NCBI GenBank assembly: GCA_023101885.1
Contig: JALPQD010000137.1
Location: 806,001 to 870,000 of the forward strand
Length of the DNA stretch: 64,000 nucleotides
Origin: Typhlomys cinereus
Taxonomy: Eukaryota; Chordata; Mammalia; Rodentia; Platacanthomyidae
Direction of reading: 5' to 3'
Of this stretch, positions 1 through 12,699 are shown in pieces. Under the pieces are notes generated by a model. The model worked only from the letters and a program-made list of their open reading frames with translations. It did not search any database and was not told the DNA's origin. The translations under genes and the position numbers were made by a program. Position 1 is the stretch's first letter; each line of letters starts with the position of its first letter.

Positions 1-1551
1 ACTTTGGGTTTAATGATTGAATCCAGTCCAAAGTACAGCAGTTCTAATGAACATTCATTGTTGTACAATGCTAGTGCAAAATCTGCTTTTCTTACTCAAC
101 CTTAACCTCCTTGAAGACAAGGAGGATGTCATGGTGACTTTGGTATTAATGACTAGCCATGTAGATATTTGTTGTCTAATTAACTGACTGAACCTTCCTG
201 CACATAGTCTGAAGATTGATCTTCCTTGATCCTTTTTGACAGCATGGGTTTGTGCAGAACTGTGTCCCAGGTGTTGTGAATATGTGTGTCACTGAAATAT
301 AGTAATTAACATGTATGGAGGTTGTCCTAAGTGGCCCAAACTTCTAGATGTTCTGCATATCTTCTAAATGCAGCTTCACCTATGAGGTTAATGTGATCCT
401 TATCTGTAGTTTTAAGCTAAAGTAGTTGAGGCTTAGAGTGACTAAGGGGGATGCAGAGAATCAGCTGGAGAGTCAGGATCATGCCAGGTCTGCCCGACAC
501 CAAGTTCATGCAGCCAGCCACCAAATCACACCAGAACCTCAAGTTCCCATGGGTTCCACATACACTTGTGAGGCAGAACATCAGTGCAGGTACTGATGCT
601 CTGCTTCAAGTCTTGGGCTTGCTCTTACTTCCTCAGAAGAAATGTCCTCCAGCATCTCTAAGCAGAGCCACTGGCATGCTGCCCCTTCTCCTCACACCTT
701 GTCCCCAGCTGCCAGTCCCCTTCTTCCTTTACCTCCTGCACTCTCTCGTGCTTTGCAGGGCTGTCTTCTCTGGAATCCTTTCAGAAAGCCTTTTCTTTGT
801 GAAGCCTTTCACCAGATCTATTTTTCCTTTCTTCTACCCAGGATGAATAGGAAAAAAAAAAAGGGAAAGCAAAATACCACAAACACTGCATAAATAGCAA
901 GGAAGGGAGGTCCTGGAGAGTCAGCTCCCTTTTCAGAGGATGCATTTTCTCCCTGGGTTGTTTGCCAAGGCTGTCCTAACACGAGACACCTGCTGGTGGT
1001 CTACAAAGAGAAGGCAGGCAGAGGAGGCAGCTGAAAGCCCCCCTCCCCATTTCCACTGTCCCAGTTGCTTTCAAATAGGAATTCCTTGTGTCAGCAATTA
1101 ACATATTCTGTACGTGATTCTCTTTACATATAACTTTTATGAAGAGAAAAATCTCAGCGAAGGCAACAGCCTCAGTTGCTTGGGCTAAGACAGTATCCTA
1201 ATGGATTTCTCAGACTAAAGAATGACAAGATCACAGGCACTTCTGAGATCATAGATTCTGCTTTCCATTGCTGCAAACGTGGCTTTCATTAGCATTAGTG
1301 CAACCCACACTCACACCCGAACAGTGGCACTGCTTAAACATCTGTCCTCTTCTTAGGACATCGAGTTGAACTTTAAAATCTTTTGATATTTTTATAATGG
1401 GGAAAATAGAGTGTTTAAGATTAAAAACTACGACAAAGACTTCAGAGTTTTAGACTGTTAAAAAGCCATCGTTTTGTGTTTGGGGAGATCCAAAGAAGCA
1501 AACAGGTATTTTTAAATAAAATCTGAACTATTTTAAAATAAAACACATGGA

Positions 1552-1898
1552 CATATTGGTCATTGTGACCCTTCAAAGTCTAGCATGGATCACAGGCTCT
1601 AAAATCCTTAGAGGCAAGGGATTAACAGCCACAATAGTGTTCCTGTACTAAAGGGGAACACAAAAAAGAGCTCTAGGTGATGCTACTGAGTCCTTACACT
1701 TCATCAGAGAGGAGGACCCAGAGGGAAGCACACTAAAGGATGCTCCAGGGATTGGGGGAGGGAGGGGAATGGAAGAAAGGGAAGGGGGGAAGGAAGGGAA
1801 AAAGAGGGGAGGGAGCAAGGGGATCCAGGGAGGGGTAAAGGGAGGGAGGGGAATGGGGTACCGATCAAGTTTGTAGAGTGGAAAAAATAAATTAAAAA
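1552..1898 (+). mobile_element. 5'-truncated L1 3' end (about 350 bp) with G-rich tract and poly(A)
   Basis: The insert contains AAGTCTAGCATGGATCA, a phrase I associate with rodent L1 3' untranslated regions, then a long GGGAGGGAGGGG-type polypurine tract (about 1745-1857) and an A-rich end. It is flanked by a direct repeat AAAATAAAACACATGGA at 1535-1551 and 1899-1915, the expected target-site duplication (part of its A-run may belong to the tail). It shares most of its length with the copy ending at 21536. No coding part remains. Confidence 0.75.
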
Positions 1899-2524
1899 AA
1901 AATAAAACACATGGAATTGGATTTCTTGACCTTGTTAAGGTATGTTCTTTGGAGATGGATTTTTCTTTCTGTTACCTTTTTTCTGCTCATACCCATTGTT
2001 AGTGGTATTTTTGGTGCACAGCAAATTTAAGGAAGTTTTTGCTAATTTGTGCAACTCAAGTGATTACTTTTTTCCTCTTTTCAACGGGGCACTGGAAGAA
2101 GCCCGACAGTGGGCCTTGGATTGATTTGTGATTATATATCAGCTCCTCATCCACTTCCTTCCCAAACAATCTGCAATCACTCTGCACACTGCAAGCATTC
2201 CTCACAATTCTTTCTCTTATGTTTAAACATGCATTCAAAAAAAGTGTCTGGAAATCTAGAAGCAAGTAGAAAATAAAACTGAAAGTCCTTTAAAGCCACA
2301 GCACTCTATAATAAAAGATAATAAAAAATCAGGAAAGATTACATGGTAATGGCTTGAAGGAAGAATATTTGTGAAGTGACAATTCTGCATTTTGCTGTAT
2401 TTTTTTAAAAAAACTTTAAAATATAGAGGTCATGTTGAGAAGCACACATCATAGACGACTTGCTAAAAAGTTAAGTTCAGAAGATGCTATGCTCTCTAAA
2501 GGAAGATGACGGTCTCCTGTGTTT

Positions 2525-2705
2525 ATTGCATGTGTGTATGCATGTGTGCATGCATCCCTGTCTCTGTGTGCATGTGCATATGTATGTACACAAGAGCATA
2601 TATTTGTGTGGGATACATACATTTGTGTGGGAGCACATATGTGTATCAAGTGTCTTTCTCAAATGTGTGTGTGCATGGGTGCGCATGTGGGTGTGTGTGA
2701 GAGAT
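2525..2705. repeat. TG-rich degenerate microsatellite
   Basis: An interrupted run of TGTG, TGCA and TATG steps extends for about 180 bp. It opens several short reading frames on both strands (Cys/Val/Met-rich or His/Thr-rich), which are products of the dinucleotide pattern and not genes. Confidence 0.8.
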
Positions 2706-2789
2706 GCCATTCTCAATTGTTCTCCGCTTAACATATAGAAGAGGAGGTCTTCCACTTGAGCCCAAAGCTCACTAAGGTAGATAGTGTAT

Positions 2790-2945
2790 CTAGATAATCA
2801 GCTTGTTTTAAGGATCTTCTGTCTCTGTCTCTTGAGTGCTGAAATTACAGGTAGACTACCATGTCCATCTGGCATTTTGAACTCTAGCCTTCACACTTAC
2901 ACGAGAACTGTTTTACCCACTCAGAAATCTCTCAGTCCAAGATAA
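2790..2945 (-). mobile_element. Diverged B4/B1-type SINE fragment, antisense
   Basis: The text GAGTGCTGAAATTACAGG followed by a run ending CCCACTCAGAAATCTCTCAG matches the reverse complement of a B1-like body joined to a tRNA/ID-like head, as in rodent B4 elements. It is diverged and partial. Confidence 0.5.
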
Positions 2946-3811
2946 TGATTTCTAGAGGTAACTTTACAGTTGGATGAGGAGTTTCATATTTGGTGTTGAT
3001 TGATAACAAGTAACTAGAGTCAAATATGTACTGGCATGGGTTCTTAAATAATTTTAGAGAGAAATGAACTAGAAATGAGTTTTAAGGGAGTCATTATTGT
3101 GATATCTAAAGAATGGAGGACAAAGAGTTATGAATGAAAGCAGATGTTACATACATTTGCATAATCATGACTGCTACAGAAACTTCACCTGGGTGAAGAA
3201 GATAACTGTAGATTTTTTTTTGTTAGTAATATTGAAAGTAATTGCAACATAAGTTCCTAGATTTCTTAAAAAACCTAGTGTTTTCCTTTATGTGTTGAGG
3301 AATGAAATCATTGACCTAATTTACTCCTATCAAGTTTCTAAATCTCAGGTACCTGTAGTGCATGCTAATGACAACATGTTATAGTAAAAGAATATGAGCA
3401 TGTGTTTATTCATAGTCACATGGTTATTCTCAAATGAAAATGAAGAATATAGGAACTAAAATATCCTAGGACATAATAATAAGTGCAGAAATTAAAGGCA
3501 ATATTAACTTATCTAAACTTTAATTCATATATGAGGAACAATTTACAAATTAATAAAACTATGTTAGTCAAGATGCTTTGGGCTAATAATACACAAGCTA
3601 GGATAAATCTTGATAAACCCTCAAATGTACAAGAATATAATTAGAATAACCATGCATGCTTACATAGGTACTGTGAAGTACCTACCTTGAAGCACCTGCC
3701 TTGAAGCACCATTCAGATGACTTATGTATCATCTACAAGATCATTCCCCCTCCACCACTGTATAAACTAGTGGACTTATTAGTATAACAGCAAAAATTAA
3801 AAACTAGAGGT

Positions 3812-3952
3812 AGCCTGGTGAGTGTCATAGTAGGTAAAGGTGCTTGTAGCACAAATTCGGCATTTGAACTCAATTCCTGGAGTCCCCACGGTGGAAGGAA
3901 AGAGCTAATTCTTGACAGTTGTCTTCTCACCTATACATATGCACACATCTTT
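3812..3952 (+). mobile_element. B4-type SINE fragment
   Basis: The fragment runs from a tRNA-like head (GGTAAAGGTGCTTG, TTTGAACTCAATTCC) into CACGGTGGAAGGAAAGAGCTAATTC and GTTGTCTTCTCACC. The order matches rodent B4-type elements with the phrase ACATGGTGGAAGGAGAGAAC. It is well diverged. Confidence 0.6.
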
Positions 3953-5787
3953 TTACAAAGTTTCTCTAAAAGAATCAGAAGTAACATGATAATATAATTC
4001 CTTCTCACTACATGTACAAATGTGATTCAAATTGGTCATAGGTAGTCACAGTGTGACTACATGCACCATGGGCTCAGAATTATATTTAGTGAACAGTAAC
4101 AATTTAGTAGTTATATGATAAATAAATGTCTAACTGACAGACTGAAGGCATAAACATATGGAGTATGCACATATTTGTTGTAAAGTCACTGCATTTAAAA
4201 AGAGAGTAAGGCTTGATTTAGGGAGAAAAGATGGACTCTTGGACAAACCCATTTTATACTTAATATTTCTCCCATTGATTCTTTCAAAATTGAGAGGACC
4301 GACCTCATGATAGGTGCTCTCTTGCATGATAACCTGTGTGTTCTCCATTTTTGTGGAGGGTGTATGATCGTAAGGGAATGCCTGTCGTGGGAGCTCACCT
4401 GAGTGAGTCAGAGAACTCACATCTGCTCCTGCCCTGGCCTGGCTCTGCTAGAAGAGTAGAAAGAAAGCTTTCCTCTGGTGACAGTGCAGAGAAGAAACGG
4501 ATAGCCCCATTTTCCAATGAAAATAGCAACTCGGAGTATCCATCCTTTGGTAATTATGAGGAGATTGCCTACATGAAGAGTTAGCAGAAACTGTAAAAGT
4601 GAAAATTTAGGTTCAGGGAAAACATTGAGGCAATCAACACAGTTTAATTTAATATTCATTAAATTCCTGTGATGTATGTGTTAGTTGCTGTTCAGAGAAC
4701 ACTGAACTGGTTTACAGCTAATTTTCAGCATTTACACTGGAAACCTATTCTATTTCTAATTACTTCAAGCATTTTAAGTTAAATTCAGGAGAAAAAAATC
4801 TCACTCAGACTAAAGGGAGGGGGGATTCGGACTTAACTAAAACTCATCTGTCATATGGACAATGATTCATCTATCCAACTCCTTTCTCACTTTTTTATTC
4901 TAACAAAATTCTGATTTCATTTATAGTAGTAATGTGAAAATTAAAATACATAGCTGGGTAAGCAGGTTATGAATTTGGATAATCAAGTGCACAACAAGCT
5001 TCAAGAAGTAGTTTCTGAAAAGTTATTGTTTCTCTGAGTGGCAGAATCACCTGATGTTCCTTATGTCTTTTATGGTTCATCCATCCTCTGTATTTCTTCC
5101 AAACGTCAAAATGATTCTAGTAACAGTAAGTTCATTCTTTTTCTAAAAGAATGAATATCTCTATTTTGGGATGAAGGTATGGTCATGTGTTCATGCTCAT
5201 CGGTTACATAACAGGTTGACCAGAAATTCTAGTACATGTGTATTTGTGCATGTGGCACATGGCTTATATGTCAATGACTGAAGTTGAATGAGCAAATGAT
5301 TACTATTACACAGCAAAAGATTTTCTTAGTGAATGAACTTCAAACAAGATGTTAGGAGAAGGTCTTGTCTTTGACCAAAATAGCAAATGGTTGACACTGG
5401 GTTCTCATGCTCAGACCAGCAGCTAGCTCATATTTTGCTTAGGGATGATTTTAAATCAATTTATGAGAAGTTTGCCTTGAATTCAATCTAACTTGTGAGA
5501 TCTTCAGAAATATGATTCATCTTTGTGCTTGGATATACAAATTCTTAGGTGATTATTCTTTAGCTGTAGTGAAGTACAGTGAAATATTTGAAACAGTAAT
5601 GGTTAATGTAATGGATGGTAAGGTTTATTTCAGCAGTTGGATTTATCATTTTGATGGGCATGGCAGTCACTACTGATTGGTTACTCCATCCCCAATTCCA
5701 AGCAATCTCCTTTCTTCTTCCCTCCCTCTGGAGTAGAGGTAAGAAAAGCCAAATGCCTCCTAGTTTTGTTGACAGAATCTGCAGTTC
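3953..5787. other. Intronic sequence with no recognised feature
   Basis: This is AT-rich single-copy-looking sequence. I see no splice-bounded coding segment and no transposon I can name. The reading frames at 4130-4659 overlap on both strands without codon structure. Confidence 0.5.
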
Positions 5788-6130
5788 TTATGGTTTGAAT
5801 GTAGAACATCACTAAACAGCCCATATTTTGTCCCTGGGTCCCTACTTACAGAGTTATTTTGATGGTTATCAGAGGAGATAGGGTCTAGCTCTCGGGTGGT
5901 CCTAGGAATGTTTTATCTGCCCCTGGTTCCAATCTAGTCTTCTCTGTTTCCAGTCAATTGCCTTTTGAGAGGCCTCCATCCCGTGCACATCCTGCCACTC
6001 CTTGAATGCACCGTATTTTTATCCCTATGTTGAAGGAAAGTCCCTCTGAAACCAGCAACTCAAATAAAACTTTCATTACTTAAGTCACATCTGTTGAGGA
6101 TTTCACAACAGTAATAAGAAATAATATAGC
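5788..6130 (+). mobile_element. MaLR-like solo LTR
   Basis: It begins TATGGTTTGAATGTAGAACAT, contains a block of short C/T-rich phrases, then AACTCAAATAAAACTTTC (poly(A)-signal region) and ends with CACAACAGTAATAAGAAATAATA. The layout and phrases match ERVL-MaLR-type LTRs in mammals. No internal region is present. The exact subfamily was not determined. Confidence 0.6.
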
Positions 6131-8720
6131 CCCATGAGTTTTTCATGGGAGTATGCTGGAGCCTTTGTAGAGAAGGTCTTCATTTGCACTGGTGTAATGA
6201 ATACTATGTGAAAAATGTGTGCTCCACTTCTTTTTGGTGTCAGTAATACAACTTGCTCTTGCTTATAGTCTGGAACATTCCCTATATGGATTAGCTTAGT
6301 TCTGCATTTAGAACATGATGGTGGGAAGAATCAGGTGTCCTTTAAAACCTTCAGTAGTTGTTTGTTCTACTTTAAGGAGAAAATTCCATCTTATTCTGAT
6401 ATTGGTGAGTTAGGATATTGGTGCAAGTATGAGAGGGAGCTTTTTTGTCCCCGATACATGCCAGCAGTGGAGAAGCACACAGGTTCCTCTTAAGATTATT
6501 CAGATCCTCTTGTTCATTCAACTTGCTAAGTGCCCATCAGGTCTTAATTAGTTTTGAAAGTAAATGTTTTTACTAGAAAGAAAATATTTCTGACAGCTAC
6601 AATGAGCATTTCAATTTGGCGGGAAATTACTAATCATACCTTGTCACTGAGCAATACATTTTTGTTTGATACATGTGAATGTGGTTACTGAGAATCGACA
6701 GTCCAGGCACCCATTTGTCGAGAAGAACTTGAAGAGAAATCAATGAAATCCCTGAACATAAATCCCTAGGTGTTCTGGGAAGTACCAACAAGGTGACAAT
6801 ATCAGTTCATATCTCTCTTTCTTTCTCTTTCATTCTGAGAGTTTACTTGGAAACTTTTCCTTTATCATGCATGAAATGGAGCAGAAATGGGAAAATAATT
6901 GAAATTGGGAAACAACTAAAAGCATTCCACTTAACTATGAGTATATTGGTATTGTCACAGGATTAAATACTAAAAGGTTTACATATGACTCTCAAGAGAG
7001 ACTTTCAACCATTGAGAACTTGAATGAAATGCATTACAAAACTATAAGAAGTAGGTTTATATTTAGGTGAAGTTGAATGCACAAATGATATGAGTTTTCT
7101 GAGTTGTGCATTTTTAAGGAAGTTTAAAAAGAAACAGGTTAAAGTCTAGACTGTTCTTTGGACTGCTTCCAAATCGCAGGTTTGGAGTTGGAGTTGGATG
7201 GTGGAAGACTTGTCTTTCATGTTCCAGGTTAAACACACCAGCATTGGTAAAAGGAAAAAATAAAAACACAAACACAAAAGACAATATCAACTTTGTCATC
7301 CTCAAAGTAGAAAAATAAGTGCTTTAGCCTCATGGGGTTTGTAAGATAAATGATTTCATGTTTATTTCACTAATTGGGCAAGTCATTTGCTTTATAATGC
7401 ATACTTGCATGTCTTTTAAAACAAAATTGTTATCTTTTCCTCATTTTTAACAATTCTAGTCCATATATGAAACAATTCCTAAGAATCATTTGTATCACTT
7501 CATTGGAGAGATTGTTGAAATGCGGAAATACCTTCATTCATTTTGGTATTTCTTCCAAAGACTTCTATTTTTGCAAATGTCTACTATTTTCTCCCAAACA
7601 ATATTTTGTTTCATTTTTCACTTACTTTGGACTGGCAAAGTATCTCAGATGCAAAAATTTTAAAAGGTTTCTTGTGGACTTGTATTTTTACTTTTTTATC
7701 TACAAATTACAACCTCCTAAAAGTGGTGGCTTTAGAGCACTTGCCACCTCATTTCAAATCTAATGTTCCTGGGTCCTTGAAACTCAATTTTCTTGCTCTT
7801 ACTTTGCCAGTGGATTTTTAACACCTAGAAAAGTACAGCATCTTAAGAGTGTTGATCAGCGATCTGAATCAATACCAGTTTCTTCCAGGACCCATTGCCT
7901 TAAAACTCTACCAGTTCTGTTGTTCAGAGTTGAAGTCGGTTTTAGTTCTGAGTTGATAGCTCGTTTTTCTCTTATTATTTTGGGAAGGTATTTTTAAGAA
8001 CCAGTTGCATAAGCAGAACATAGTGGGTCTGTCTTCACGCAGAGGGACTTTTACTAATGCATGTTTGTCACAAGCATTGTGATGTACAATCTCTGATTTA
8101 CTTCATGATCAAATCCTCCATGCTCAGCAGTTCCTTCTTTGGCATCGTGTTAATGGGCTCCTGCCCGCCACGCTGAAACATTTTGGTGTCAGCATTCTCG
8201 CTCATGAGAGGAAAAGCACGGGAGTGAAGGATGGCTGTATCTGAGGGTTCCCTCACTAGAGGTTCCTCTCACTGGGATGAGAGCTGGCCAGCAGTTTAGC
8301 TTTAGAAAAGTTTGATGAATAACACACAGAGCTTGGTGTATATAAAATATGGCAATAGCCTTGTTTATTATAGTATTAAGAAAAGCATCCTTCCTCTGGT
8401 TTAGAGACTAGATTAGTTATCTTGAGTGTCTGAGGTTCTTTACAACACTCTAAGAATTCTGTCTTTTAAAGTGAAGCCCCTGATGGAAGAATATGCTTAC
8501 AATAGCTAGATGCTAACATTTCATATTTTTTATTTACCATTATCATTTGTCCAATGTATGTATTCAGTACTCAGTCTTTTAGTTTCCTTCTTGCTACTGG
8601 AAGTTACTGCCTAAACTGGAATCTTTGGCTTCTGATATAAATTACAATGAGATCAAAGTCACCTCACAGGACAGTAGAATCATTAAAATTAGGGCATACC
8701 ATGACATTTGCATGACATTT
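6131..8720. other. Intronic sequence with no recognised feature
   Basis: AT-rich sequence without clear repeats or exon-like segments. The two overlapping 92-98 residue frames at 7467-7821 are Phe-rich translations of T-rich DNA and look non-coding. Confidence 0.5.
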
Positions 8721-9000
8721 CTGCTTCGGAGCTCGCTTTGCTGTGCCTGCTGCCTAGAATGCCTTCCCCTTTCCTCTACATGGATCCAAATCCAACCAAT
8801 CCTTTCAAGCTCAAGCCAAATCCCTCCTTGATGAATGTAGCCCACGCCGATCTTGCCTGTCTCTAAGCCTTACTGTCCTATTCTCTGGGCCACACAATCT
8901 GGCACTTTCTATTTCACAATTCATATTTATTGTTCATTTGTCCCTGTTGTTCACATGTGTAAGTTTTACCCTTCTGAAAACAAATCCACTCCCTGTTTAA
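8721..9000 (+). mobile_element. L2 LINE 3'-end relic
   Basis: Phrases such as CTGCCTAGAATGCCTTCCCC, followed by CAAGCTCAAGCCAAATCCCTCC, match the end region of the ancient mammalian L2 element (CTGGAACGC..TTCCCC, then CAGCTCAAATGTCACCTCC). It is strongly diverged, as expected for L2. Confidence 0.65.
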
Positions 9001-9299
9001 AAAAATGTAGTTTTTTTATTCTCATACTATCTCACAGATGAATCAAATACTTTTTTATGGTGTAATTGCAAGAGTATATAAATGTTAAAGGAGTTCTGTT
9101 ATCAACGTTGACTGAAATGGAGAAATAGCTCTGGGACTATAAAAATGAAACAAGAGAAAGGGGAATTTGTATGATTTCTTCCCAAAAATATGAGCATAGG
9201 GATTTTAGAATGATTTTTTTTCCATTTCAGAATACATCTAAGGTATGTGCCCATAAGATTTTACAATAGGTTATACTAGCTTGAGTTAGGAATGAACAA

Positions 9300-9350
9300 A
9301 TGAAAGAAGGAAATTTGAAAGAAGGAAGGAAAGAAGAAAAGAAAGGCAAA
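9300..9350 (+). repeat. GAAA/GGAA simple repeat
   Basis: A short degenerate purine run of GAAAGAAGGAAGG-type units. Confidence 0.7.
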
Positions 9351-11599
9351 TCCCTGAAAAAATATGTGGGAGGAATGCTTTTTTCTTCTTTAGTGCCATT
9401 AAGTTTAACGATTAGATTCCCTTTTATTTAAAACAATTTTAATAGGTCTGCCTCTAAGGACAATTCAAAAACAAGTCTAAAAAATAGCATGTTTCACCAA
9501 AAATCACTTAGTCCCTTTAACTTGACTCTCAAAAGCATGCCAAGATATATGCACATCAGCCAGCCGAATACCATTATTTCCCATAACTCCCTTGTTTCTT
9601 AACAATGATGGTGGAAACAGGAACCAAATGTTGAAAAGGCTTTGTATTAACAGAAGAACAGAATAAGTAGCTCAAATCTAGTTAAGCCAAAATCATGTTT
9701 CTTGAAATTAGTCAGAGTGAAATAAAGAAGAAAAGTAAAGAAACATGGAATGTGACAGAAAATAGCATAAAGACCATAGTAACTGCTTCCATCGGTGACT
9801 CCTTGTGTTTGAGGCACTGTTAAGTATTAATTAGCACAGGTATCTTCTGGGAAGTTATTTAACATCAGGTTGCTATAATGTCAAATAAAACTCTTATAGT
9901 TCTATTTTTGACCTGTAAAGTTTGCATAGGATTAGGAGCTAGAAAATTGAACCTCTGTTTATTTATTCGCTATATTGGGTTGACATCTCAGATTATGTGT
10001 GCTTAAAATAGCTATGCAACTTTGATTAGACAAATTAGTTTTCTCTTCACTTTGGGTTCTAAATTCAGTAAGATTTTTATGTGCAGCTAAACAATTGCCA
10101 AATGCTATTCCAGCTGCCATCATTTATTCTACAGGTTACTGTATATTTAGTCTTAGATAAAGTCTATTTGGTGGGTCTAGGAGACATTAAATCAATAGAT
10201 ATCTAATCAAAATGACTTCTATCTTGAAATGGTAGTCTCCAAGGCAAAGCATAGTTGGAAAAGAAGCTATGTATTTTTGAGGAGATAGTAGCATAATCTT
10301 ATAATAAAGAAACATTTTAATTTCTGGTTTGATATTCCTGATGAATCTTTAGAAAGCTTGATGGATGTACATTCTACAGGTAATAAAAATTTAAAGCCTT
10401 CTCTCAGGGTGTATATTTTATATTAGAGTCAAATTCCAATATGATAAAGTTCTGTGTGAACAGAGGATTTGTAAGCTCTGGTTGATAGGCTATTTAATTT
10501 AAAATAATGTATATCTGGTAAAATTCCCTTTTAGAAAAATCCAGACTTTAATCTTTTAACTTTCCTAGATTAGCATGTGACTTGCAATTACTGTAATGAG
10601 TCAATAACAAGTGTTGAAAAGAACAGAATATTAATTTTAACAATAAAAATATCTTCTTTGTTACTTTTTCCTATCAGAGATTTTTTTGAATCTCTTTATG
10701 ATTAAAACAAAGGGACCTCCAAATAACATGTTACAGTGAACATCTTAGGAAAGCCTCAGTGGATCAGCAGCAATATTGAAAGAGGCAAATCAAAAGCCCT
10801 TGGGATTCCACTTCCAAGGAATCCACACATATCAGAAAACTTTCCCATTTGTAGGTAAGAAGCCAATGTTCAAATTGCATCAGCTCACTGAAAGTTAAAG
10901 AAGAAAATGAACTGGGGAATGTCACCTTAATTTCAAGCATCAACATCTCAGATGGTTATGAACATTTAGATATTGATCATCAAGTCTTCCCATGTTGAAA
11001 GTGTATCCTCTGTGTACCACTCTATCTTTCTCCAAAGGCAGAGAGGGAATAGATACTTAGGCTTATTCTTAGAAATCTCTGCTTTGTCTAAGCCTCTTGT
11101 AAATATATCTTGCACGTAATAATATGATGAATGCTCTATCCACACCACTGAGGCAAACAGTACAAAACCAAGAGTGAAATATCAGCGAACTGCTGGTACT
11201 AGAATCATACATGAACTATTTACTGGATGGTCAAAGTGAGCTAAGCTTAGAGCATTTTTTTGTGAAAACTTAAGTATTAATGTAATAAGGATTATGCAAA
11301 TCCAAATTTCCAATTTTTGTGTATATGCAATATGAATTGCTGGTTCATTCTTTATAAACCTGCAGCTTATTTGTATAAATAATATTTTCAAACAACAAGA
11401 TTTGTATACTAGTCTATAAAGTTAAAAACTTGAAAGAAAAAAGCAATTATATTATCACTTTAGGAAGAATTAATCATTTAATTTAATTTTTACTAAGAAG
11501 AATTAAGTGCAGAAGCTGCCTTGTCAGTTGATCATAGTAGCTGATGAACATGATATACAAATAATTGCATTTTTAAAATAAGTACATAATATTATACTG
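9351..11599. other. Intronic sequence with no recognised feature
   Basis: AT-rich sequence. Nothing with splice sites plus Par3-like coding, and no transposon I can name. Confidence 0.5.
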
Positions 11600-11765
11600 A
11601 AGTCAGGAGTATTGGTATATGCTTGGAATATCAGTAATCAGAAGAGAGAAACAAGAGGGTTGCTGCAAGTTAGAGGTTGAGCTGATATATAGAGAGGATT
11701 ATTAGGTAAGAATGGACTATGCAGTGATACCCTATCTTAAAACATAAAAACCAAACACAACAGAA
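11600..11765 (+). mobile_element. Diverged B1-like SINE
   Basis: The order GGTATATGCTTGGAATATCAG, GAGTTAGAGGTTGAGC and CCCTATCTTAAAACATAAAA follows a B1 (7SL-derived) SINE, ending in an A-rich tail. It is old and diverged. Confidence 0.55.
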
Positions 11766-12248
11766 AGACTGTATTAAAAAAACTGTAAATTTCACTAAAC
11801 AATGACTTTTATGCACTTGTACTCCCCTGATATAAAAAAATTAATAAAAGTCCTATTTGTGCATTTAAGACCTCCTACAAAGATAAATATAACGGATTAA
11901 ACTTGCTACCAATTTTGTGTCTGCTAGAAATTTTGAATTTCTACACAGCTGTTAATTTTCAGAGAAGAACCATAGTTGTTTCGAACCACTGAACACGATA
12001 ATAGCAAAAATGAGACTGATCATTAACTCTAGTAACTGCCTTTGCCTTCATCTTGGGTTTTTAGTTAACCAAATGAATTAATGACTGCTAGCACTTTTAA
12101 AGAATTATTACTTAATTTAATCTGTGCAATCTTGTGGACAGACCCAAGTTTCCACTCTCTGCAGATGGTTTTTTAATCTATGGGGCTCACCTTGACCTGG
12201 CTCTTAAGTTCCAGGCTCTTGCTCTCAATGCTGCTATCCCACAGCTGG

Positions 12249-12270
12249 GCTTTTTTTTTTTTTTTTTTTT
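12249..12270. repeat. Poly(T) tract
   Basis: An uninterrupted T run of about 22 bases followed by CC. It may be the reverse-strand tail of a decayed retroposon, but I see no element body. Confidence 0.7.
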
Positions 12271-12482
12271 TCCAGGCTTTGACATGACCGTGAGAGCCCC
12301 GTCTCCCTCCATTCCTTCATCTACACTCCAGGGAGGGTTCCTTCCCATTGCTCTTCCTTAAATGCCATCCACTGCCAGGTCCTATATCTCTGTAGTTAAT
12401 GTTTTAACAAAATCTATTTATTGTTTTTCTGCTATTTTTTTTAGTAATCTCCTTCAACCACTAATTACGGTTTAAAATAACT

Positions 12483-12632
12483 CAGCCAGGCATGGAGGCA
12501 TGTTTGCAATTCTAGAAGTTGGGAGGGGGAGGTTAGGAGGGACTGTAGCAAGTTCTAGAACAGTTTGGGCTATACAGTGTCTACTAGGGCTTGTCAGGAT
12601 TTGGGGGCAAGATACCATGTCAGAAAAACAAA
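12483..12632 (+). mobile_element. B1 SINE, diverged
   Basis: It starts CAGCCAGGCATGGAGGCATG and contains GCAATTCTAGAAGTTGGGAGG, AGTTTGGGCTATACAGTG and TACCATGTCAGAAAAACAAA. This is the classic order of a B1 element in the forward direction, ending in an A-rich tail. Confidence 0.75.
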
Positions 12633-12699
12633 TGTGCCGTTAACTAGCAGTAGAACAGCTCAGTAGTTTACTTCCGTCTTTGCGTCGCCTTAAAAATTG

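Noticed and set aside
2449..2755. Overlapping frames on both strands rich in His/Thr or Cys/Val
   Set aside because: They come from TG-rich simple sequence.
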